64,000 nucleotides of DNA, taken from contig NZ_JBBKTT010000001.1 in the NCBI RefSeq assembly GCF_037892425.1, positions 1,984,001 to 2,048,000 on the forward strand, read 5' to 3'. Positions within the stretch are counted from its first letter, which is position 1; every line of letters begins with the position of its first letter. Below are positions 44,395 to 52,126 of this stretch, piece after piece. A model generated the notes under the pieces. That model was not told the origin of the DNA and did not search any database. It was given only the letters and a program-made list of their open reading frames with translations. Source of the stretch: Lacibacter sp. H375 (GTDB taxonomy: Bacteria > Bacteroidota > Bacteroidia > Chitinophagales > Chitinophagaceae). The translations under genes were made by a program, and so were the position numbers.

Positions 44395-45683
44395 GTCTGT
44401 AATTCTTTTTTAGGAATATGAACCGTAAAGATTGTGCCGCTATTCACTTTACTGCTCAAGGTGATTTTTCCGTTGAGTGTTTCAAGTTGTGTTTTAATGA
44501 TATACAACCCCATACCTTTTCCTTCAACACCTGTATGAAAGCGTTGGAATAATGCAAACACTTTGTCGCCATATTGTTCAAGGTCAATTCCCAGGCCATT
44601 GTCTTCAACCGTAATTCTGTAGTAATCTTTCTCTTCGGCTGAACTGATATGAATAACAGCATTCACATCTTTGCGGCGATATTTAATTGCATTGGTGATT
44701 AGGTTTTGAAAAATGCTGCGAATTATTCTTTTTGAAAACCATATTTCTTTCACAGCAAAATCGTATGTAATAATTACATCGGTTGATTTGATCTGCTCAC
44801 TGATAGATGCAATAACGGTTTGGAGTTCGCTTTCCAAAGGCACATCACCCATTTTTTCAGCGGTTACTGTTCTGAAAGAAAGAATTTCATTTACATTGTT
44901 TAGCGTTTCGTTGAGTATGGCAATGCAGTCCTGAATTTTTTCAAAATAAATTTTATTATGATCGCTCAGTTCTTTTTTTTTGAATAAATGTGAAAGACTC
45001 AGCAGGTTTGCCACTGGTGAACGAAGGTTATGTGACGTTATATAGGCAAACTGCTGCAGTTCTTTATTTCTTTTCAGCAATGTGGAGGAAAGATCACTCA
45101 ATTCAACTTCTTTCTTTTTGAGTTCATTTACATTCAGAAAAATACCTGACAGATGCCTGGCTTTGTTATTGTGATCACGTTTAACAGCTTTGCTGATAAG
45201 GAGGCACCATTTCCATTCGCCCGATTTTGTTTTCAAACGAATAATAACTCCAGGTTCATCTGATTCAGCATTAATCTGTGAGTGAACATATTTAATGAGC
45301 GCTTGTAAATCATCTGGATGAACTTTTGAACGGAGATAGTTTCGATTGGTCAAGAACTCAACGGGATCGTAACCGAGGTTTGTGGCTGCCGAATCACCTA
45401 AAAAAACAGAATCATTTTCAACATCCCAATCCCATATGCCAATACCCGCTGCCCGTATAGCAAGTTTCAGCCTTTCTTTGTTAACCTCAAGTTGTTCCTG
45501 CGTTTTTGTTCTTGCTTTTACTTCAGCCTCCAGTTCACGTGTACGTTTACGAACAGCTCTGCGGAGCGAAAGATTATATATCAGAAAAACAGCAATAATG
45601 ATTGCTGCAATAATACCACTATACAAAATAATATTCAGTAACCTGTTTGATTCAGTTTTTTCCGGGTCATACAAAAAACCCAT
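44391..45683 (-). CDS. PAS sensor histidine kinase (C-terminal half of a split hybrid)
   Basis: A 430-residue ORF: short N-terminus, transmembrane helix (about 16-38), coiled coil, PAS/PAC domain (about 75-195), HisKA with H218 in ITSHNLRSPVANLL, and a HATPase domain with NLITNAIKYRRKD, DNGLGID and GKGMGLYIIKTQLE. The ORF begins inside the end of the binding-protein gene: 5 T instead of 6 in the tract GGGTTTTTTGTATGA would fuse them as DGFLYDPEK. So the two were probably one protein, a binding-protein/kinase hybrid. The ATG at 45683 could still start translation, keeping the kinase with its own membrane anchor but without sensor. Confidence 0.8.
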   Translation of the reverse strand: MGFLYDPEKTESNRLLNIILYSGIIAAIIIAVFLIYNLSLRRAVRKRTRELEAEVKARTKTQEQLEVNKERLKLAIRAAGIGIWDWDVENDSVFLGDSAATNLGYDPVEFLTNRNYLRSKVHPDDLQALIKYVHSQINAESDEPGVIIRLKTKSGEWKWCLLISKAVKRDHNNKARHLSGIFLNVNELKKKEVELSDLSSTLLKRNKELQQFAYITSHNLRSPVANLLSLSHLFKKKELSDHNKIYFEKIQDCIAILNETLNNVNEILSFRTVTAEKMGDVPLESELQTVIASISEQIKSTDVIITYDFAVKEIWFSKRIIRSIFQNLITNAIKYRRKDVNAVIHISSAEEKDYYRITVEDNGLGIDLEQYGDKVFALFQRFHTGVEGKGMGLYIIKTQLETLNGKITLSSKVNSGTIFTVHIPKKELQT

Positions 45684-46593
45684 CTAGCGTAACTGACCGG
45701 TCAATGAGCCCAAGCGTTTGATGTATATCAAGTATGTGCTTCCATCTTCCTTCGTTCATGTGTCCGATCTCAACAAGACCAGGTAATATTAACTGTTGCA
45801 TTTGATCCGCTTCATACAACAATTGTTCTTTGGTAACATTGCGTTCTTTCACTCCCGGCAGTGTAAGAATATAGTCCGCTAATTCATCCGGTTTTTTTAA
45901 AGCATATTCCCAACCTTTAAAACTGGCACGTTTGAATTTTTCAACGAGTTCCGGATTATTTTTTACAACAGATGTTGTTGTAAATAACAAGTCTCCATAA
46001 AAATCAATACCATAACTAACGGGTAAAATTGTATGAGCATGAGCGCCCAAATTTTCTAATTGTTTTGGCTCAACAGAAATGTAACCTGTCATAGCATCAG
46101 CATTGCCGTTTATCAGATCCAAATTATTCCAGCTGTGAGGAATTACTTTTAATGAATCGAGCGGAATACCTTCTTTCAAAAATAAAGCCTGCAACTGCAC
46201 CCATCCCTGGTCTTCAGATGCCATGATTCGTTTGCCCACAAGATCAGCAGGCGTATTAATGTTACTTGAACTAAGTGCAATGACAGTATAGGCGGAGTGT
46301 TGAAAAATTGGAGCGATCACCATTACCTTGTCGCCCTTTGCATGATTTAAAATAATATCGGAAGCAGTTACGCCAAAATCTGCGTCTAAATTCAACACTG
46401 CTTTAACTGGAGGATGACTTTTATTGGCAGGTATAATTTTTACGTTTAATCCCTCGGCTTCATAAAACCCCTTGAGTTGGGCAGCATAATAACCGGCGAA
46501 TTGAAACTGGTGCCACCATTTTAAATGTAGACGCACGGAATTATTTTGCGCCGCGGCACTAAAAAATACGATGCAGGATGTTGCATATAGCAA
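45667..46593 (-). CDS. ThiY/NMT1-type periplasmic binding domain (N-terminal half of a split hybrid kinase)
   Basis: A 308-residue protein starting from TTG at 46593; no ATG exists upstream in frame before a stop. After a hydrophobic leader (LLYATSCIVFFSAAAQ) come LHLKWWHQFQFAGYYAAQLKGFYEAEGLNV, DFGVTASDIILNHAKGDKV and PHSWNNLDLINGNADAMTGYI, matching NMT1/ThiY pyrimidine-precursor-binding proteins. In Bacteroidota and proteobacteria such domains also form the sensor part of kinases. The stop at 45667 overlaps the kinase ORF by 17 bases, and a one-base insertion in a T6 tract separates them. The ligand is unknown. Confidence 0.75.
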   Translation of the reverse strand: MLYATSCIVFFSAAAQNNSVRLHLKWWHQFQFAGYYAAQLKGFYEAEGLNVKIIPANKSHPPVKAVLNLDADFGVTASDIILNHAKGDKVMVIAPIFQHSAYTVIALSSSNINTPADLVGKRIMASEDQGWVQLQALFLKEGIPLDSLKVIPHSWNNLDLINGNADAMTGYISVEPKQLENLGAHAHTILPVSYGIDFYGDLLFTTTSVVKNNPELVEKFKRASFKGWEYALKKPDELADYILTLPGVKERNVTKEQLLYEADQMQQLILPGLVEIGHMNEGRWKHILDIHQTLGLIDRSVTLDGFFV

Positions 46594-46970
46594 TACCTGA
46601 GTAAGCGGTGATATTGGTTTTTGTTAGTACAGTCGTTTTGGTTTTTGGGTGTAGTACCCAATTTATGACTAAGTTACGGATATAAATTTTATTTAAACTG
46701 TATGGACTTATCGATTTTTTGGACTGGTACGACTTTAAACTACTTACAAAAAACAATTCCAGAATAGTATGTGCATTTACAAAACGAATCAGTGAAAAGC
46801 TCTTTCTCGTGAAACAGGTTTAACAATAGAATCACAACTCACGGCTCCAAATAATCGTAGCACTCTGTTTGGCTTTTGCCACCATTGAATAAGCAAAACT
46901 GACCTTTGACTCAGTTCTATTTTTATTTGTACAGCTTGGGAGACATTTTTACAGTCCAAAAACAGAATCT
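46594..46970. other. divergent intergenic region, 377 bp
   Basis: No convincing gene. The minus-strand ORF at 46559-46756 is out of frame with the binding protein and has no features. The region separates the divergent binding-protein and lipoprotein genes, so promoters for both are expected here; none matched the consensus well. Confidence 0.45.
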
Positions 46971-47723
46971 ATGAAATTGGTTATTGTTTCTCTGGCAGCG
47001 GCAATGCTGCTTTTGAACTGCAGAAAAAGCAGAATAACACCGAATGCAGATGTACGAACTGCGGTTGTAAAGCAACCGGCAACGATACTTGCAGAAAATG
47101 GCGAAAGCTTCCATTTGCTTTATGATGAACTAGGGCATTTACTTGTACATACAGCTGCTGATGCTGTACATTATTATAAACCAGGTAATGATCATTTTCT
47201 TACTAATTTATTGAAAGAAAGTAACGAAAAGATTTCTTACAAGAATGCACAACGTGATGTTTATAACAGAATAATTAAACTGGAGAAATTCAACCGGGAT
47301 ATTCCTGAAAGCCTGATAGATTTCACGTACAATAGTAGCGGATATTTGAGCAATAGAAAAGTAAACGCTCAAGGTTTGGTTCAGGAATTTGTCTACACTT
47401 ATGATGCGGGTAACTTGGTGACGATACAGGAGTATATAAATACTGCTTTAACATCAACTATGTTGTTATCATACCACGATAATCGATTTAATACTTTATC
47501 TATTGATCTCTTTGATTTTAAACAAATAGGTTTTATAACTGATGCACAGTTTGGCAATCAATCGAAGGACCTGGTAAAGAGATTAACAGCAATGGACGCA
47601 AATGGAGAAACAGTGTTTTCATTTCAATATATCTACAAGACAGATGCAAATAACTATGTTAAATCAATAGAGATTGGAACAAATAACGAAACTTTAAAAA
47701 AATATAATTTCATTTATCAATAG
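46971..47723 (+). CDS. hypothetical lipoprotein, 250 aa
   Basis: Signal MKLVIVSLAAAMLLLNC with the lipobox cysteine C17 followed by RKSR. The mature part has YD-like strands (FVYTYDAGNLVTIQEYI, FTYNSSGYLSNRKV) resembling the RHS/YD-type repeats of many short Bacteroidota lipoproteins; this is a weak resemblance. No catalytic motif. Followed by a good terminator. Confidence 0.65.
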   Translation: MKLVIVSLAAAMLLLNCRKSRITPNADVRTAVVKQPATILAENGESFHLLYDELGHLLVHTAADAVHYYKPGNDHFLTNLLKESNEKISYKNAQRDVYNRIIKLEKFNRDIPESLIDFTYNSSGYLSNRKVNAQGLVQEFVYTYDAGNLVTIQEYINTALTSTMLLSYHDNRFNTLSIDLFDFKQIGFITDAQFGNQSKDLVKRLTAMDANGETVFSFQYIYKTDANNYVKSIEIGTNNETLKKYNFIYQ

Positions 47724-47743
47724 TGCAGTTCTCTTGGTTCAGC

Positions 47744-47769
47744 AGCCCGGATTTAACCGGGCTTTTTTA
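47744..47769 (+). terminator. rho-independent terminator
   Basis: AGCCCGG (47744-47750), loop ATTTAA, CCGGGCT (47757-47763), then a T-run. It closes the lipoprotein transcript. Confidence 0.9.
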
Positions 47770-48064
47770 TTTGCTATTGCCCCTAAATAGTCATTGTTGA
47801 TTTGCGAAATCGTGACCCTAACATATCTACCGTCTGATTCGGCACTTTAACTATAATTCTACCGGATTACCAGCATGCTATTTTTACTGGTTTTTTTCTG
47901 TTACACTTCTAAACAAAAAATAATGAAAGCGTTATTTGTGTTTTCTATATTCCTAGTTGCTTACTTTATCAGTAAAAGAGCAGATTCCCCGATGCAACAG
48001 ATTTAATTATAAGATTGAATGCCAATATATGAATTCAGCATTCGCATTCCTTTGATCTGGTCAC
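47770..48064. other. gap upstream of the decayed regulator
   Basis: Contains only a 27-codon ORF, 47923-48006 (MKALFVFSIFLVAYFISKRA...), hydrophobic and signal-like but without further sequence. It could be a remnant of a gene or a chance ORF. The rest shows nothing recognisable. Confidence 0.35.
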
Positions 48065-48733
48065 ATTAAAACAGTTATTCTTCAAGACAAAGATATCATT
48101 GCACATATATTTCAAGACGAGGTCAAAAATGTCCATCCTTTAATTGATGTAGTTAAAATGATCTCCAGCCTGAAAGTGGCTAAGAGACGCTTTTTCAATT
48201 ATGCCAAAGCAGAGATTTCATTTATGATATTTAATAAAGCGATATTGTGAGCTTTGAACTGCCGGAACATTATAAACTTAATTATCCCATCGATTTTTTT
48301 ACAGCCTGAATGATGCTTCTGTGCATGTAAATAAATGGAGTTGATCTTTTACTAAAACCAGTTGCCGAAGCGGAGTTATCAAGTGCAGTAAGTACAAAGT
48401 ATGCTTCCGGTTAAACATCCGAAGCCAATGGATGTTCATTATAACAAATGATGTTGCGTGCTTTGCAAAAAAAACGCTAAACTACATCTACCTCTATAAT
48501 GAGGGCGATATATGCTCGATTTTTCTACACTCGATGATGTGGAAGAATTGCTCAATCCCAATCAATTTTACCGTGCCAACCGCCAATACATTATTAATAT
48601 TGATGCTATACAAACGGTAAAGCCTGTTGAGAATTCAAAACTCACCATTCGTTTGAAAGACCCCAACCATAAATTTGAAATTGACATGAGCAGGGAAAAA
48701 GCACCGGTATTTAAAAAATGGATCGACCAATAA
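48065..48733 (+). pseudogene. degraded LytTR-family response regulator
   Basis: Segments in several frames match the intact regulator at 55168 in order. 48065 onward gives KTVILQDKDIIAHIFQDEV against KAVIIEDEEIIAKVLENKI (with ATT in place of ATG). Near 48220 a missing G and two TAA codons replace FMDIQL. GDIVSFELPEHYKLNYPI, INGVDLLLKPVAEAEL, then VACFAKKTLNYIYLYNEGD and finally FYRANRQYIINIDAIQTVKP follow. At least four frame changes and several stops make a functional product impossible; the last 73 codons (48512-48733) remain open. It is a decayed paralogue, not a gene. Confidence 0.9.
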
Positions 48734-48750
48734 AAAAATACTCATCAATA

Positions 48751-48781
48751 AAAAAGCACTCAAATTAATGAGTGCTTTTTT
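48751..48781. terminator. bidirectional hairpin terminator
   Basis: AAAAAGCACTCA (48751-48762), loop AATTAA, TGAGTGCTTTTT (48769-48780). It lies between the end of the decayed regulator and the convergent T9SS gene and has A- and T-tracts on the two sides. Confidence 0.85.
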
Positions 48782-48804
48782 ATTGAGAGGATGTTGGGTA
48801 ATGT

Positions 48805-50211
48805 TTACTGTACAATAATTTTTACTGTTTCCATTCCTTGTACTTTCAGCATATATACGCCGGTGCGTAATCCATTTATTTTTTCCTGCTGCATATTGAA
48901 GACCTTGAACTGTTTCACTACTTTGCCATCAATTGTAAAGAGAGTAGCGGCTGTTTCTTTTTCAATACCGCTTACTGTGAACCAGAAGTTGCCATTGTTA
49001 GGATTAGGCCCAACTGTAACTTTTACTTCTGCAATGTCCGTCATTTCACGATTATTACCTTGGCCACCACCTCCATTACCACCACCTGTTGCTTTTGTTT
49101 TGCCAGCTACAATGATAGTGGGTGAATATGTAACGTTATTGGCTTTGTCAATAATCTTTAATCTGTAAGATGACGATCCAGTATGTGCATTTGCATCAAC
49201 CAGTTGATATGAAAGTGTTGTTGTACTGTTACCTCCTGATGCCATTGAATTAACAAATGAACGATCGGTAAAATCTGCTTCCGTATCAAGTTTCCGTTGA
49301 ACCTGGAAGCCACTCATGTTTGTTTCAGTTTGTGTGCTCCATTTCAACTGCACCTCTGTTGCTTTCTTTCTGCTGCCTGTAAATGTGAGACCGGTAACGG
49401 CTCCCGCAATAATATTGTTGTTGCTTACGGTATGCAGAGCAAAACTTGCAACAGCAGTTTTTTCAACATAATTGGCATTTATATCGTTACTTGTTTTTGA
49501 AAGGTTAGTCCATGTGGAGCCTGCATCCGTGCTTTTATAAACTACCAGATTGTTTTCATTCTGTCCATTAAGCTCAGCATCAAAATATTTCAATCTCAAT
49601 GTCGCATTTAAGTTGCTGTTATTAGTTGGAACAATGGCGTAATTGCGATTGATGCTGTTGGTTAGTCCTGTGCCTGTTTGTGGCAAATGACTTCTACGTA
49701 TTGTAACAGATCCAAGATTTGCAGAACTGCTGATGAATGCACCGAGATTGCCAGGATTAGCCAGGTTAGGTATATTCATGTTTTGAACGATCTGGATATA
49801 ACCTCCCCCTGCACCTGTTACTCTGTTCAATTCCGTTTCATTGTTAAGGTAAGCAGATGTTGCAAGAAAAATATTTCTTCCATTCATATCTAATTGACCC
49901 GAAATAAAATTGATGGAGTGATTTACATTGATATTATTTCCGAGCAAAACTTTTGCACTGTTTGTTTTTGCTATCTCCAATAAATAAAATCCCGGAATGT
50001 TGCCACCACTGATAGTGGAGTTTTGAACCCCGGCAAACCTGAACGTTCCAATATCACTTGAAATGATTCCATTGTTTACCAGGTCTATATCCTGCAGTAC
50101 AATGGATGGGATTCCGCTAACAATCCAGTTGGCACCCGGCTCTATTTTTAGCTGTGCACTTGTTCGCCCAAAAATGACAAACAAGAATAGCACTGTGATG
50201 TAATGTTTCAT
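48805..50211 (-). CDS. T9SS-sorted surface protein, 468 aa
   Basis: Signal peptide MKHYITVLFLFVIFGRTSAQ. The body is beta-rich with a repeat-like left part (NGIISSDIGTFRFAGVQNSTI...), then a fibronectin-III-like segment (about 275-370: TFTGSRKKATEVQLKWSTQTE). The last ~75 residues (VTVGPNPNNGNFWFTV, GVYMLKVQGMETVKIIVQ) are a type A T9SS sorting domain. A glycine-rich linker precedes it. The protein is exported and attached to the surface; its role is not known. It starts 22 bases after the upstream gene, so both form one unit. Confidence 0.85.
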   Translation of the reverse strand: MKHYITVLFLFVIFGRTSAQLKIEPGANWIVSGIPSIVLQDIDLVNNGIISSDIGTFRFAGVQNSTISGGNIPGFYLLEIAKTNSAKVLLGNNINVNHSINFISGQLDMNGRNIFLATSAYLNNETELNRVTGAGGGYIQIVQNMNIPNLANPGNLGAFISSSANLGSVTIRRSHLPQTGTGLTNSINRNYAIVPTNNSNLNATLRLKYFDAELNGQNENNLVVYKSTDAGSTWTNLSKTSNDINANYVEKTAVASFALHTVSNNNIIAGAVTGLTFTGSRKKATEVQLKWSTQTETNMSGFQVQRKLDTEADFTDRSFVNSMASGGNSTTTLSYQLVDANAHTGSSSYRLKIIDKANNVTYSPTIIVAGKTKATGGGNGGGGQGNNREMTDIAEVKVTVGPNPNNGNFWFTVSGIEKETAATLFTIDGKVVKQFKVFNMQQEKINGLRTGVYMLKVQGMETVKIIVQ

Positions 50212-50233
50212 AAAATGTAATTAGGTGCTGTGA

Positions 50234-51808
50234 TTAGTTACCGAAAGGAAATACCAGATGTCCGCTGAAGAAGTTTGAATAAATCGAACTTACAAACGGT
50301 GAAGGCAGCGAACTTAAATTATATTGACGGGCTGCTACATATACCCTGTCACCTGCAAGTAAAGTCAGATCGGTACTAACGCTAGCCAGTGTATTATCAA
50401 CACTATTGATATAACCCCCACCTCTTGCCATTTCGAAAGTTTCTGAACCACGCTGAACCATAAGTGATATTTCAATTTCCTTGAAATCAAGTACAGTAGC
50501 AAACATGAATTCAAATTGCGCATCAAAATGATAGAGACCTGTCATTGGTACTGTAAACTTACTGGCCGTATTTTCATTACTTCCATTATATAAAGTATAA
50601 ACGTTGCCAAAATCATAACCAATTGCTGCGAAATCTACTTTTTTTCTGATGGCTAATTCTCCAGGCAAAGATGATGGGATCATATTGTCTACACCAGTAG
50701 GATCCGCCATGCCTGCTGCTCTGAATGCAATTTTAGGAGTTCCTGCAGGAAGCGTTTGCCAGGTAGCGTTACCAGATGCATCGCTTGTTAATACAGCTCC
50801 GGCACTTGGATTAGTATTGCCGCCTGCGATCTTTATTTTTCCGTTTGTTTCAAGTGCATATCCTGTTGAGCTGTTACCGTATAATGCAGTACCAGAACTA
50901 GAAAGACCTCTTACGCCAATTCCACTGTTTGAATATCCATACACCCCTTGTGTATTTGGTGCATGGGATACACCTATAACACCACTGCCGCCAGTTCCGT
51001 TATTTGATCCGTGAACTCCCGCAAAACCTGTTGCTGTATTGGTAACACCTTTAACAGCATAGCCTGTTGTTGATATTACTTCTATACCTGTACCCGATCC
51101 TGAGTTCTCTATTGAAACGGCTGCGGATGTATTTGCAGCATTTGTTTGATATATTTTTAATTGCTCGCCCAAGTGATTTCCTGCGATCTGCACATTAGCA
51201 GAAGTGCTGCCGGTGTTCACAAGTTGAAAGCTGCCTGTTTTTCCTGCACCTTTATTTATAAGATTCATCAACGTGTTTGTATTTGCAGGGTTATTATTTT
51301 CACCATGAAATGCTATACCATTATCGGCATAAGAATAAATTGATTTTGCCCCAGCTCCGTTTGAAAAAGCGTAAAGTCCCCAGCCACCGTCGCCTGTTGT
51401 TTTAGCAGTCATGCCGATACCAAATTGTGCGGTGGAAGAACCTTCAATAGCTGCGCCGGTTCCCTGGTTAGTTATCTGGAAGGATGAAGTTGCCATGTTC
51501 GCTGATTGTGAAAAAGGCAGCGTTAAACTACCACCACCTGCTGAAGTAAGGTTTGACCATACTATACCATTAAAAGCCCAAATCGTTTTTGTATCTGTAT
51601 CAAACACTAATAATCCCAGCGCCGGAGCTGCAATGGCAGAACGTTGTGCTGAAGTCATTCGTGGTATAAGAAAGCCCTTGTTAATACTTTTGGCTTCGAA
51701 TATTGAGCTGCTATGAGCGGTTGTGCCATCGGTGTTTACAGCAACACTTTGTGCCTTGGTAAAAAGTGTAAAAATAATCATTGAACTAAGTAGTAATAAC
51801 TTTTTCAT
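50234..51808 (-). CDS. secreted repeat protein with C-terminal C1q-like domain, 524 aa
   Basis: The start at 51808 (MKKLLLLSSMIIFTLFTKAQ) is a signal peptide; an upstream in-frame Met at 51826 would add six residues. The N-terminal segment (SIFEAKSINKGFLIPRMTSAQR, LGLLVFDTDTKTIWAFNGIVW) recurs in Bacteroidota surface proteins. Residues 110-345 hold Gly/Thr/Ser-rich beta-strand repeats (GVHGSNNGTGGSGVIG...). The C-terminal ~130 residues (FTVPMTGLYHFDAQFEF, LAGDRVYVAARQ) resemble a C1q/TNF jelly-roll. Possibly an adhesin. Same unit as the T9SS protein. Confidence 0.75.
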   Translation of the reverse strand: MKKLLLLSSMIIFTLFTKAQSVAVNTDGTTAHSSSIFEAKSINKGFLIPRMTSAQRSAIAAPALGLLVFDTDTKTIWAFNGIVWSNLTSAGGGSLTLPFSQSANMATSSFQITNQGTGAAIEGSSTAQFGIGMTAKTTGDGGWGLYAFSNGAGAKSIYSYADNGIAFHGENNNPANTNTLMNLINKGAGKTGSFQLVNTGSTSANVQIAGNHLGEQLKIYQTNAANTSAAVSIENSGSGTGIEVISTTGYAVKGVTNTATGFAGVHGSNNGTGGSGVIGVSHAPNTQGVYGYSNSGIGVRGLSSSGTALYGNSSTGYALETNGKIKIAGGNTNPSAGAVLTSDASGNATWQTLPAGTPKIAFRAAGMADPTGVDNMIPSSLPGELAIRKKVDFAAIGYDFGNVYTLYNGSNENTASKFTVPMTGLYHFDAQFEFMFATVLDFKEIEISLMVQRGSETFEMARGGGYINSVDNTLASVSTDLTLLAGDRVYVAARQYNLSSLPSPFVSSIYSNFFSGHLVFPFGN

Positions 51809-52126
51809 TTGTGTTTGTTTTAGCATTGGTTAATTTTTTGAATTTGTTTTATTGACGGATCAAAAATGAAAAATTAAAAAGCCAGGCTAAAGTTTTTGAC
51901 GCTGACTGAGCAAATTTGCTAGCTCATGTGTTGAGCTTTTAAAACGAAATGTAAAATGATTAACGGGAGTAAAAAATGTGATCAGATCCTGTGCACATGA
52001 ATTCGTTTTATTGTATACACATCTCGTTTGAAGTTTTGTGCATTTCAATTCAATTTTGGGCATATCGTAATCCTAAACTTGTATAGCCCGGTTGTTTTAA
52101 TTAGCTTTCCGTTAACCAAATAATTT
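51809..52126. other. divergent intergenic region, 318 bp
   Basis: AT-rich, no ORF. Toward the kinase, TTTG at 52055-52058 and TAAACTTG at 52074-52081 loosely resemble a -33/-7 pair but the spacing is short. It must contain the promoters of the surface-protein pair and of the kinase. Confidence 0.4.

Noticed and set aside
47923-48006. 27-residue hydrophobic peptide gene
   Set aside because: Too short, with no conserved context; kept only as a note in the intergenic entry.
48512-48733. A functional stand-alone LytTR DNA-binding protein
   Set aside because: The open frame covers only the end of the LytTR domain, and upstream pieces of the same gene are in other frames; it is the tail of a pseudogene.
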